Of a stretch of 64,000 bases of DNA, positions 36,362 to 44,344 are shown piece after piece; within the stretch, counting starts at the first letter, position 1, and each line of letters opens with the position of its first letter. Where the stretch lies: the NCBI GenBank assembly GCA_965223035.1, contig OZ244980.1, forward strand, positions 5,984,602 through 6,048,601, given 5' to 3'. A program made the translations under genes and the position numbers. The stretch is from CAMDPA01 sp965223035 (GTDB lineage: Bacteria; Pseudomonadota; Alphaproteobacteria; Rhizobiales; Hyphomicrobiaceae). Below the pieces are notes generated by a model, which was given only the letters and a program-made list of their open reading frames with translations, was not told the origin of the DNA and ran no database searches.

Positions 36362-38340
36362 CCCGCGGGCTCACGCGCCGACAGCTCGGTGTCACGGACG
36401 CCATGGTCGCCGCTTACGGCGCGGCGATCTTTGAGCTCAGCAACAATCATCAGATTCGGCGCGGCGACCCGGTCCGCACCAAGCAATTCGACGCGATCGA
36501 GCGGCAGCGTCACGAGCTTGGCATGAGCGATCGGCAGATCGCGGCGCGGATCGGCCTCAGCGTCGACCAGGTGACCTACATCCGTAATCTGGAGGAGCGG
36601 CGCCGATTTCGCACGGATCATTACCACATTCTCAATCGCCTGGGTGGGGGACGACGCTATCGGGCCGAGCGCATGACGCCATTTCAAGATCACTTCCGTT
36701 TCAGCGAGGAGGCCCTTTGCCTGCGGGCTGCACTGGCATTTGATCCGGACCGCGTTCGCAGCTGCATCGAGCGCGGGTACTGGCGCGATGACACGCTCCG
36801 GGGCTGGCTGCAGCGCAACGCGCGCCAACAACCGTCGGCGCCGGCGATCTTGGATGCGGGCGGCGCTCTCAACTATCAAGACCTCGAGCACGGCGTCGAG
36901 CGGCTGGCTGTCGGGCTCTACCAGTTGGGCGTGCGCCCGGGAGACGTCGTCGCCGTTCAGCTGCCAAATACGCTTGAGCACATCGAGAGTTTTTTGGCGA
37001 TCAGCTGGCTCGGCGCGGTGATGACCACGCTTTACATGAGCTACCGCGAGGCGGAGCTGTTGGCCCAACTTAATCATGCCAAGGCCAAGGCGCTGATCGT
37101 TCCAAAAACCATCGGCGACTTCAGTCCAGCCGATTGGGCGGCACGCCATCGGTCGCGATTGCCGCACCTGAACGCCATTGTCGTGGTCGGCGAGGCCCCG
37201 GCCGGCACCATTTCTTATGCGAGTTTGACCGCGGCGACGCAGGCGCTGCCGAAAGATTTGCCCGAGCCCACGGCGGCCGATCCGTTCCTGCTGCTTTACA
37301 CCTCGGGAACCACATCCAGTCCTAAGGGAGTACCGCTCAACGCGCACCAGATGCTGACCAACGCTCGGCTCGGCATCGCCGAACACGACATTCGCAGCGG
37401 TGACCGGGTTTTGTCGGCGGCGCCATTCGGGCATCTGTTTGCGCTCTACTCGGTTCAGCTCGCGCTATGCGCCGGCGCCAGCGTGGTGCTGTTGCCGCAA
37501 TTCATGCCTGGCGACCTGATCAAGATCATCGAAGGCAGCCGGCCGACCCACATGTTCGCTGGGCCGGCGCATATCGCAGCCTGTCAAGCGGCAGGCATGC
37601 TGGATCAGGCCGACCTGTCGTCGCTGCGGCTGGTGGTGCTATCGGGTGCCGCCGTGCCACCCCAACTTGTGCGTGCGGCCGCGCCAAAGCTGACCAATGG
37701 TGCGTTCTGCCAGCTTTGGGGCATGACGGAATTGCAGGCTGGGCTTTATACGCGGCCGGACGATCCGGTCGAGCTGGTGGCTGAAAGCGCCGGCCGCGTG
37801 TCGCCGGGTACCGAGGTGCGGATCGCCGATGCCGACGGCGGTATGGTCGCTCCGGGTGAGGAGGGCGAGCTACAGGTGCGTGGGCCGTCGGTGTTCGCGG
37901 GCTACTACGACAACGCCGAGGCAACTGCGCAGGCTTTCACAGCCGATGGATGGTTTCGCTCAGGCGACGTCGCGCGCATGGACAGCGCCGGCAATGTCAC
38001 ATTGTCCGGCCGGGTCAAGGACGTGATCAATCGCGGCGGGGTCAAATACAACCCACAGGAGGTAGAGCTTCTGATCGAGCGCCACCCGGCCGTCCTCCAG
38101 TGCGCGATTGCGCCGATCAAGGATCAGCGACTGGGTGAGCGGGCCTGCTGTTATGCGGTGCTGAAGCCGGGCGCGCAATTGACGCTTGACGATCTGGTCG
38201 GACACCTCTCCGGCCAGGGGATCGCCAAGTACAAGCTGCCCGAGCGGCTGGAGTTGCGCGCCGAGCTGCCGATGACGGCTACCCGCAAGGTGATCAAGGG
38301 CCAGCTCGCTCCGCGCACGGACCCGACGTCCACTGGGTGA
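36358..38340 (+). CDS. AMP-dependent acyl-CoA synthetase with N-terminal HTH-like extension
   Basis: A 660-aa protein. Residues about 125-655 form an acyl/aryl-CoA ligase: P-loop LLYTSGTTSSPKGVPL near 310, LWGMTELQAGLY, DGWFRSGDVARMD, VINRGGVKYNPQEVE and a C-terminal TATRKVIKGQL holding the catalytic Lys. The first about 105 residues are not part of the ligase fold and include a helix-turn-helix-like stretch (MSDRQIAARIGLSVDQVTYI, residues about 55-74) followed by a basic segment. The start overlaps the preceding stop (ATGA). It probably activates the acid that the neighbouring importer brings in; benzoate- or cyclohexane-carboxylate-type substrates are guesses. The last gene of the cluster. 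Confidence 0.87.
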   Translation: MTRGLTRRQLGVTDAMVAAYGAAIFELSNNHQIRRGDPVRTKQFDAIERQRHELGMSDRQIAARIGLSVDQVTYIRNLEERRRFRTDHYHILNRLGGGRRYRAERMTPFQDHFRFSEEALCLRAALAFDPDRVRSCIERGYWRDDTLRGWLQRNARQQPSAPAILDAGGALNYQDLEHGVERLAVGLYQLGVRPGDVVAVQLPNTLEHIESFLAISWLGAVMTTLYMSYREAELLAQLNHAKAKALIVPKTIGDFSPADWAARHRSRLPHLNAIVVVGEAPAGTISYASLTAATQALPKDLPEPTAADPFLLLYTSGTTSSPKGVPLNAHQMLTNARLGIAEHDIRSGDRVLSAAPFGHLFALYSVQLALCAGASVVLLPQFMPGDLIKIIEGSRPTHMFAGPAHIAACQAAGMLDQADLSSLRLVVLSGAAVPPQLVRAAAPKLTNGAFCQLWGMTELQAGLYTRPDDPVELVAESAGRVSPGTEVRIADADGGMVAPGEEGELQVRGPSVFAGYYDNAEATAQAFTADGWFRSGDVARMDSAGNVTLSGRVKDVINRGGVKYNPQEVELLIERHPAVLQCAIAPIKDQRLGERACCYAVLKPGAQLTLDDLVGHLSGQGIAKYKLPERLELRAELPMTATRKVIKGQLAPRTDPTSTG

Positions 38341-38904
38341 CGGAGCTGGTTGGCATAGGTGCCAGGGTTGGCGTGACCGCGTCAGCATCGCGTGTCTCTT
38401 TGGTGGCAGGGTCTGCCGCGGCCTCGCCACTGCCTGCAAAGCGATAAAGGTCAACGGTGGCGGTGACAATGATTTCGACGGCTGAGCTGTCCTGTGCCTC
38501 GTGCAGTGGAATGGCGTTGATGATCACATCAGCGATTGGGATCAGCTCACTGGCAAGCTTTAGAGCAACCTGCCTTTGATCGGAATCGGAACGATCCCGA
38601 TGAAAGGCGCAAAGATGATCTAGCTCAGCAAGCGCCCGGCCGGCAGCAATGCACTTGCGCATGATGGCCCTGCTCTCGATGTCCGCGCGTGACGGCAGGG
38701 AGGCGTGCGCAACTGTCAGCTTCGATGACGGCTGGCCCGGTCAGTGCGTCATCGACTTTGGGAGCACACTTCGAGCATCCGTCATGTCGTCAGACGCAGA
38801 GCGAAGCCAGCCAAGAGCAGGGTGCACCGGACATCCTTCGAGCAGACCCATACGACCAAGACTGCGCTGGTCGGAAAGGTTGGCCCAAATCATGTCCGCC
38901 GGCA
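38341..38904. other. intergenic, decayed-looking stretch with repeat A6
   Basis: No gene is supported. On the minus strand around 38345-38555 one frame encodes an amphipathic-looking segment (VIINAIPLHEAQDSSAVEII) with one of its flanks running into a family A repeat; it could be a remnant of a gene disrupted by the repeat, but I cannot assign it. From 38630 to 38900 nothing is recognised. Confidence 0.35.
38560..38623. repeat. family A palindromic repeat, copy A6 (half element)
   Basis: TTAGAGCAACCTGCC leads into ATCGGAATCGGAACGATCCC and ends AAAGGCGCAAAGATGATCTAG. It combines the left edge of one half with the right edge of the other, as if the internal part had been deleted. Confidence 0.85.
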
Positions 38905-38972
38905 AAGTGGTGAGCAACTTTCTGGTTGTCATCGGGGTCGATCCGATGCCGCTGACAAGCGGGTTGCTTTAA
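38904..38972. repeat. family A repeat, copy A7 (degenerate)
   Basis: AAAGTGGTGAGCAACTTTCT followed by ATCGGGGTCGATCCGATG and a closing GGGTTGCTTTA matches the linker and second half of family A with many substitutions. The edges lack CTAG. Confidence 0.6.
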
Positions 38973-39163
38973 GCGCGGCGATCAGGGCAGCAGGAAAAAA
39001 CCGTGGTCAAACGAGCTGAGCGCCGGCCATCGCACGTCAGCAAACCTGATTGACGACGGGTCACGGTGTCGATGCAGCAGGTGTCGCAGTCCAGCGCGAT
39101 GGCCACGAGACGTAGCCCCAAAACGAGGGGATGATCTTGCGGTTCAATGGGTTCGGCGTGGGC

Positions 39164-39248
39164 TGGTGGAGAGGGCTGGATTCGAACCAGCGTAGGCATA
39201 GCCAACGGATTTACAGTCCGTCCCCTTTAGCCACTCGGGCACCTCTCC
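39164..39248 (-). tRNA. tRNA-Tyr (anticodon GUA)
   Basis: Read on the minus strand the 85-nt sequence starts GGAGAGG, and the acceptor arm pairs with CCTCTCC at the end. The anticodon loop reads ACTGTAAAT (anticodon GTA), a long variable arm follows as expected for bacterial tRNA-Tyr, the T arm is GGTTCGAATCC, and the discriminator A is followed by an encoded CCA. Confidence 0.97.
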
Positions 39249-39289
39249 GGCCAGGTCCGGCCCCGCGCGGGGTACCAGCCGGCGCAACG

Positions 39290-39315
39290 AAAAAACCCCG
39301 CCGACACGAGCGGGG
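39290..39315 (-). terminator. intrinsic terminator on the minus strand upstream of tRNA-Tyr
   Basis: CCCCGC and GCGGGG form a six-base stem with an eight-base loop; on the minus strand it is followed by TTTTTT. It lies 42 bp before the tRNA-Tyr 5' end, so it would stop transcripts arriving from the right, unless the tRNA is transcribed from a promoter between the two. No gene on that strand is evident immediately to the right (39316-39660). Confidence 0.6.
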
Positions 39316-39661
39316 CGCGCATCGTCGTTATCTGTTGCAGGCTCGGCTGTGTCAATCATAAATGGTCGGCGACGCAGTACGACGGGCGATGCGGCCGGGC
39401 CTGTGATGCTGCCCGACCGGTATCTCACTGGCGCGCGCGGCCGCTTTCCCGACGTTGGCTTGGGCACGTGACACCGTCGGGTGTGGAGCCTCGATGAGCG
39501 GTTGAAGGGACCGTCGGTTGGGCCCGCGCCGCAGTTGGGCGATGACGGCTCGACCGCGATGGGCAACCAGAGCAACCAGCGTTTCATCGGAAGCGGGAGA
39601 CTTTCGCTGAAACGCAGCAAGTTGCTGTGAACCTTAGGTGCGATCATGTTTGGGCCATTCG
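39316..39661. other. intergenic stretch without recognisable gene
   Basis: About 350 bp lying between the terminator and repeat A8. No coding signal is convincing. Near the right end, from about 39611, AAACGCAGCAAGTTGCTGTG and AGGTGCGATCATG resemble eroded family A sequence. Confidence 0.4.
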
Positions 39662-39722
39662 TTAGAGCAACCTGCCTTTAATCGGAATCGGAACGATCCC
39701 GATTTAAGGCGCGATGATCTAG
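39662..39722. repeat. family A palindromic repeat, copy A8 (half element)
   Basis: TTAGAGCAACCTGCCTTTAA, then ATCGGAATCGGAACGATCCC, then GATTTAAGGCGCGATGATCT ending AG. Same hybrid structure as A6. It is followed by GGTACGATGATCTAA at 39749, a further end fragment. Confidence 0.88.
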
Positions 39723-39769
39723 CGCCGTCCTGACGGCGCCAACTCAAGGTACGATGATCTAAAGCGTGG

Positions 39770-39880
39770 CAGTGTGTACTGGAACCATCCCGCTCGGCCG
39801 CCCACATAAGCGTGCCAATGGGTGGCCGGCGGGGGAACGGGCCGGCAAGGCTAATCGGCCTAAGGCGGACATCATCACGT
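39770..39880. repeat. family B repeat, copy B5
   Basis: Contains GGAACCATCCCGCTC, ATAAGCGTGCCAATGGGTGG, GGGAACGGGCCGGC and CGGCCTAAGGCGGACATCAT. It provides the in-frame 5' sequence upstream of rlmB and so could give a false long start for that gene. Confidence 0.65.
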
Positions 39881-39897
39881 GGAGCGTTGAGACGGTT

Positions 39898-40701
39898 GTG
39901 CGTGCCGGCAATCAGACAAAAGCCACCAGGCCGCGCCGCGCGCCAGCGGGCGATCGCGAGCGGGTGCTGATCTGGGGCATTCATGCAGTAGAGGCGGCGT
40001 TACGCCACGCGGACCGCCAGATCCTGCATCTGTGGCTGACGGAGAATGCCGAACGAAGGTTGAGCGACAGCGTCGCTGCCCGTGGTCTGCCTGCTGACCG
40101 GGTTGTGCCGAGGGATTTGGATCGGCGGTTGGGTGCTGACACCGTCCACCAGGGCGCGCTGTTGGAAGCCGAGCCGTTGCCCCCGTCCCCGGTGAGCGCG
40201 ATGGCCCAGGCGGCCAGTTCGCGGCGCCCGATCGTCGTGCTCGATCAGGTGACCGACCCGCACAATGTGGGGGCGGTGCTGCGCTCGGCCGGTGTGTTCG
40301 GGGCGTCGGGCTTGATCATGACACGTCGCCACAGTCCACCGCTGGCCGGGGCGTTGGCGAAGGCCGCATCCGGAGCGCTGGAGCTGGTGCCGATCGCCGT
40401 AGTGCAAAATCTCGGCCGGACGTTGGTGGAACTGAAGGACGCCGGTGTGCGGATTGTCGGGCTCGATGGCGCGGCCAGCGCGGTATTGGAGGATGTGTTG
40501 TTCGACGCGAACATCGCAAACCGCTCGATCGCGTTGGTGTTGGGTGCCGAGGGGAAGGGATTGCGGCAGTCGATCGAGGGCCAATGTGATGTCGTTTGTC
40601 GGATCGACGGCGACGGGCCGATCCGGAGCTTGAACGTGTCCAATGCTGCGGCGGTGTGCCTGCACCTGGCGGCGATGGCGCGTCGGGCGCGCGACGGTTA
40701 G
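39898..40701 (+). CDS. rlmB: TrmH family 23S rRNA 2'-O-methyltransferase RlmB
   Basis: RlmB methylates the ribose of G2251 in 23S rRNA. The SPOUT knot motifs are all present: VVLDQVTDPHNVGAVLRSAG, ALVLGAEGKGL and SLNVSNAAAVCLHLA. The N-terminal substrate-binding domain begins ERVLIWGIHAVEAALRH. The frame is open back to an ATG at 39766, but that part is family B repeat; I place the start at a GTG (39898) after the repeat, giving 267 aa, normal for the family. It lies just after tRNA-Tyr, transcribed in the opposite direction. Confidence 0.9.
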   Translation: MRAGNQTKATRPRRAPAGDRERVLIWGIHAVEAALRHADRQILHLWLTENAERRLSDSVAARGLPADRVVPRDLDRRLGADTVHQGALLEAEPLPPSPVSAMAQAASSRRPIVVLDQVTDPHNVGAVLRSAGVFGASGLIMTRRHSPPLAGALAKAASGALELVPIAVVQNLGRTLVELKDAGVRIVGLDGAASAVLEDVLFDANIANRSIALVLGAEGKGLRQSIEGQCDVVCRIDGDGPIRSLNVSNAAAVCLHLAAMARRARDG

Positions 40702-40757
40702 GGTGCTGGCGACCGCCGATCAGGCGACGTTGGGCCCGCCAAGGCTAGGGTCGAAGC

Positions 40758-40908
40758 CTAGATCATCGCGCCTTAAATCGGAACCGCAACGCCGGTTCCA
40801 ATTGCGCCGGTTCCGATTTAAGGCGCAAAGATGATCGCTCTTAAAGTGGTGAGCAACCTGCCTTTAAGCGGAATCGGAACGATCCCGATTAAAGGCGCGA
40901 TGATCTAG
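40758..40908. repeat. family A palindromic repeat, copy A9 (full)
   Basis: Starts CTAGATCATCGCGCCTT and ends GGCGCGATGATCTAG. First half, linker and arms match A3 and A4 closely. The second half has the arm pair CCTTTAAGCGG and CCGATTAAAGG. It is directly followed by a family B copy. Confidence 0.92.
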
Positions 40909-41030
40909 ATGATGTCCGCCTCAGGCGGGTCAGCCTTGCCGGATCGCGCCCGAACGCCGCCGACATCCTGCTATGGGGTGACCGGGCGCGGGAGCGGGTT
41001 GGTTCCAGCTAATGCTGAAACGCTATCAAG
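40909..41030. repeat. family B repeat, copy B6
   Basis: Runs from ATGATGTCCGCCTCAGGCGG to CCAGCTAATGCTGAAACGCT, in inverted orientation relative to B5 and B7. It closes within 20 bp of the end of the small Cys-rich protein gene. Confidence 0.6.
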
Positions 41031-41049
41031 TGTCGAGCAACCTTCTGCT

Positions 41050-41364
41050 TTATTGGCAGATCAGCGGGCGGCGGCAGCGATAGCGCGGGCGGCCGCAGAT
41101 GCGATCACCGAACCGATTGTACCAGCAGCGGCGGCCGACGCGATAACAGCGGCGCGGACCGCGATAGCAGCCGCCGTCACGGTAATAGTAGCGCCCGCGC
41201 CGCGCATGCGAGGCCGCGCCAAGCACGCCGAGGGTGATAATGCCGGCGGCGATTCCAGCCGCGATGGCGGCGCCGCGCCGCGCTTCGGCAGGCTGCGAAT
41301 GGGCCATAAATGTTCCGGCGGCGAGGGCCAGCACTAGGCCCAACGTCATGAGCTTGTTCATCAT
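41050..41364 (-). CDS. small exported Arg/Cys-rich protein
   Basis: A 104-aa product with a signal peptide (MMNKLMTLGLVLALAAGTF, cleavage probably after AEA), a hydrophobic Ala/Gly/Ile helix (RGAAIAAGIAAGIITLGVLG) and a C-terminal tail with six Cys alternating with Arg/Tyr (CYRGPRRCYRVGRRCWYNRF and further). AAGGAG precedes the start. The pattern is like small alphaproteobacterial exported proteins of unknown function; antimicrobial-like or surface roles are only guesses. Confidence 0.72.
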   Translation of the reverse strand: MMNKLMTLGLVLALAAGTFMAHSQPAEARRGAAIAAGIAAGIITLGVLGAASHARRGRYYYRDGGCYRGPRRCYRVGRRCWYNRFGDRICGRPRYRCRRPLICQ

Positions 41365-41735
41365 GCCATTAACTCCTTGGGGCAGAATGCGCGCCCTGCA
41401 TCGGGTTGCGGACCTCAGCCGCCGCGATGTCGCGGGATTGCGCCGATGTGCAAGTTCGAATGCGGCCCGTCCACCTGCCAGATTAACGTCGAGCCATATG
41501 AATGTGGCATGAACACGTCCGACGGCGGCTAATCGCAATTGTCAGATATTTCAAATTGTTGCATCGGAGGAGGCGGATGGCTTTGCGGTATGATTTGGAA
41601 GGATGATTACCTTACGGAGGAGCTCGTATCGATGGACGCCGCGGATGATTTTTAGGGCGCGTATCGGGGAGTTCCTCAATCGCGCAAGATGCAGCGGCGC
41701 CGTGTGGTCGGACGCGTCCACGGCGGGGCGACCGC

Positions 41736-41895
41736 GGCTATAGCGTTTCAGGGTGGGCCAGAACCATCCCGCTCCCCCGCCCCGGTCCTCCATTCGGCCA
41801 GCCAAAGGCATGATCTCATGGGCGGCCCAAATGAGGTACAGGGCGGGGAACGGGCTGGCACAGCGTTTCCGCCTAAGGCGGAAATCATCCAAAGA
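41736..41895. repeat. family B repeat, copy B7 (longest)
   Basis: Starts GCTATAGCGTTTCAGG and includes CCAGAACCATCCCGCTCCCC, ATTCGGCCAGCCAAAGGCAT, a second half GGGAACGGGCTGGCAC and the closing GTTTCCGCCTAAGGCGGAAA. The closing part is a palindrome (CCGCCTAAGGCGG). It ends just beyond the 3' end of the next exported-protein gene. Confidence 0.65.
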
Positions 41896-41899
41896 CCGA

Positions 41900-42292
41900 T
41901 CAGCGCGGAGACCAGTGGCGGGCGCGGCCGGCTCGAGGCCGATAGGGTACGCCGCAGCGATGATGACCGCGCAGTTTGCAGCTCAATGGATAGCCCCAGG
42001 TTGAGCGGTACTCCGGAATCCGGAATGGATAGCGGCTGCGATAGCGCATCTGATAGCGCGGCACCCAGTAGGCCGAATTATAGTAGCCGTAGTAGGCGGG
42101 GCGCCGATAACTGTAGCTGTAGGGATCCGGCCCGCCTGGCCAGGGGCCGCGATAGTAGCGATATCCGCTGGTACGGACGACGTGTTTCTTGGCAGATGGC
42201 CCGCGCATGCCGTCGGCGAGCGCGGCTTGCTGCACCGAAAGGCAGCTTGCCGCGATGACCGCGGCAATGATCGGAAAACTCTTGAAACCCAT
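41900..42292 (-). CDS. small exported Tyr/Arg-rich protein
   Basis: A 130-aa product with a signal peptide (MGFKSFPIIAAVIAASCLSV, cleavage probably after ALA) and a mature part rich in Tyr, Arg, Pro and Gly (SGYRYYRGPWPGG, YSYSYRRPAYYGYYNSAYW). It has two Cys near the end. GGAG precedes the ATG. Composition is like bacterial extracellular YXXR-rich proteins of unknown role. It is a neighbour, but not an evident paralogue, of the Cys-rich protein to its left. Confidence 0.72.
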   Translation of the reverse strand: MGFKSFPIIAAVIAASCLSVQQAALADGMRGPSAKKHVVRTSGYRYYRGPWPGGPDPYSYSYRRPAYYGYYNSAYWVPRYQMRYRSRYPFRIPEYRSTWGYPLSCKLRGHHRCGVPYRPRAGRARHWSPR

Positions 42293-42379
42293 GATTCACT
42301 CCAAACCGGTGGTAATCTTGACGCCCGGCAAACCGGCAGCAGTATCGCACGCCGACCGCTAACATCCTGCTAACACTCG

Positions 42380-42841
42380 ATGATCGTACCCTCGCTTGGA
42401 ACCGCCATCGCGGGCGAGGCGGTGGCCTACACCAATGAGGGACGTCGGGTGCTGGAGACCGCGGGCGCGCCGACCTATTACTTTCCGCCAAATGATGTGA
42501 ACCAGGCATTGGTGCGGGTCACCGGTGCCAGCTTCCATTGCGGATGGAAAGGCCGTTCGCAGGTGGTCGATATTGGTGGCGTCCGCGACGCGGGATGGAT
42601 GCTCAGTGCCGTTTATCCCGAGTTTGCCGAGCTTTATGGTTGGTTTGCATTCTATCCGCAGCGGTTGGCTTGCTACATCGAGCAGGAGCGCGCGGGCGCG
42701 CAACCGGGCGGCTATTATGGCGGCTGGGTCACGCGCGACCTCGCCGGCCCGATCAAGGGTGGGCCGTCAAGCCGCGGCTGGTGGTCCCTGCGCAAGGCTT
42801 GCGGTGAGCGGGCGCCGGTCAGAAGATCACCACACTCCTGA
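42380..42841 (+). CDS. DUF427 domain protein
   Basis: A 153-aa protein of the DUF427 family, with YYFPPNDVNQALVRVT, the conserved HCGWKG and GWFAFYPQRLACYIE segments, and the C-terminal GGYYGGWVTRDLAGPIKGGP block seen in many proteobacterial members. The beta-tent-like fold is known but the reaction is not. The N-terminal domain is shorter than usual. The last codons overlap the convergent dehydrogenase gene by 23 bp. Confidence 0.8.
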   Translation: MIVPSLGTAIAGEAVAYTNEGRRVLETAGAPTYYFPPNDVNQALVRVTGASFHCGWKGRSQVVDIGGVRDAGWMLSAVYPEFAELYGWFAFYPQRLACYIEQERAGAQPGGYYGGWVTRDLAGPIKGGPSSRGWWSLRKACGERAPVRRSPHS

Positions 42842-43946
42842 TGCTCTCGCCGCCGCGCATCAAATCGAAGGCGTCATTGATCTGGTCCAGCGGCATCGTA
42901 TGCGTGATCATCGGATCGATGGCGATTTTGCCGTCCATGTACCAATCGACGATTTTCGGCACATCGGTGCGCCCGCGGGCGCCGCCAAATGCCGTGCCCT
43001 TCCAGCTGCGGCCGGTCACCAGCTGGAAGGGTCGGGTGGAAATCTCCTGGCCGGCTCCGGCCACGCCGATAATGATCGATTGGCCCCAACCGCGATGGCA
43101 GCTTTCGAGCGCCACGCGCATGATGTCGACGTTGCCGATGCACTCGAAGGTGTAATCAGCGCCGCCGATTTGGTCGGCTCCGCGCTTGGTCATGTTAACG
43201 AGGTGGGCGGTGAGGTCGCCCTGGACTTGGGTCGCATTGACGAAGTGGGTCATGCCGAAGCGCTCGCCCCAGGCGCGCTTGGCGTCGTTGGTATCGACCC
43301 CGATGATCATGTCGGCGCCAGCCAGCCGCAGGCCTTGAATGACATTGAGGCCGATGCCGCCCAGACCAAACACAATGGCGGTGGCGCCGGGCTCGACCTT
43401 GGCGGTGTTGATCACGGCGCCGATCCCGGTGGTGACGCCGCAGCCGATGTAGCACACCTTGTCAAATGGCGCGTCGTTGCGGATCTTGGCGACGGCGATC
43501 TCCGGCAAAACCGTGTGGTTGGCGAACGTCGAGGTGCCCATAAAATGAAACAACGGCTTGCCCTCGAACGAGAACCGGGCGCTGCCGTCGGGCATCACGC
43601 CTTGGCCTTGCGTGGCGCGGATCGCGGTGCACAGATTGGTTTTCTGCGATAGACAGGACGGGCACTGGCGGCATTCCGGCGTGTAAAGGGGGATCACGTG
43701 ATCGCCCGGCTGCACGCTGGTTACGCCGGGGCCGACGTCGACGACGACGCCGGCGCCCTCATGGCCCAACACCGAAGGAAACAGCCCCTCCGGGTCTTCA
43801 CCGGACAACGTGAACTTGTCGGTGTGGCAGATCCCCGTGGCCTTGACCTCAACCAGGACTTCGCCTGCTCTTGGTCCTTCAAGGTCGACCTCAACGACTT
43901 GCAACGGCTTGGCCTTTTCGAAGGCAACGGCGGCACGCGTTTTCAT
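42819..43946 (-). CDS. adhC: S-(hydroxymethyl)glutathione dehydrogenase (class III alcohol dehydrogenase)
   Basis: The enzyme oxidises S-hydroxymethylglutathione formed from formaldehyde and glutathione. The 375-aa product has the catalytic zinc site (TGICHTDKFTLSG and GHEGAGVV), the structural-zinc Cys run PECRQCPSCLSQKTNLC, the nucleotide fold FGLGGIGLNVIQG and the class III signature CGVTTGIGAVINTAKVEPGA. A strong AAGGAGG precedes the ATG at 43946. Formaldehyde removal would fit with demethylation by a VanA-like oxygenase elsewhere in the window, though that link is inference. Confidence 0.95.
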   Translation of the reverse strand: MKTRAAVAFEKAKPLQVVEVDLEGPRAGEVLVEVKATGICHTDKFTLSGEDPEGLFPSVLGHEGAGVVVDVGPGVTSVQPGDHVIPLYTPECRQCPSCLSQKTNLCTAIRATQGQGVMPDGSARFSFEGKPLFHFMGTSTFANHTVLPEIAVAKIRNDAPFDKVCYIGCGVTTGIGAVINTAKVEPGATAIVFGLGGIGLNVIQGLRLAGADMIIGVDTNDAKRAWGERFGMTHFVNATQVQGDLTAHLVNMTKRGADQIGGADYTFECIGNVDIMRVALESCHRGWGQSIIIGVAGAGQEISTRPFQLVTGRSWKGTAFGGARGRTDVPKIVDWYMDGKIAIDPMITHTMPLDQINDAFDLMRGGESIRSVVIF

Positions 43947-44344
43947 CAGTCCTCCTTGCACTTTGCTGGCGAACGCAGATTGCTGGTGAACGTCGGCGTT
44001 CCGAGTCGATGCCCCTGATGTCGCGTTGGACAGCGCCGCCACGCCAACCTTGGTTGCGCCTGACTGCTGGCTTGGGTAGCACTTTGGCGGGTCCAGCGGG
44101 CGCGTGCAAGGGCCAGCCGAGAGGTCGCGTCGGCGACGACCGCCTGCCGGCTTCAATTCGTAGGGTGGCTGAATTGCGCTGATGACAAGTCGGCCATTAC
44201 ATGGCAAGGGGCAAGAACTGGCGCTTGCGGATTGCGGGCGCCTAGGATCGACTCATCGTTATTGGTTGCAGCTTGGCTCCGCCTATCGGTTGGAGCAGTG
44301 TTTGCTGTGGCAAAAGATGTTGAGGAATAAGAAGGAGTTGCTCG
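43947..44344. other. divergent intergenic region between adhC and coxG
   Basis: About 400 bp holding promoters for both genes, presumably. Frames running through it have no family features. A ribosome-binding sequence AAGAAGGAG lies just before coxG. Confidence 0.45.

Noticed and set aside
38294..38662. Minus-strand frame with an amphipathic segment ending in the ligase gene
   Set aside because: Partly encoded by repeat A6 and by the antisense of the ligase 3' end; no ribosome-binding site or family match.
39144..39647. Minus-strand open frame of 167 codons
   Set aside because: It runs through tRNA-Tyr and the terminator, with no protein-family resemblance.
22862..40908. Possible CRISPR array suggested by recurring palindromes
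   Set aside because: The copies are kilobases apart with no regular spacers and no cas genes in the window.
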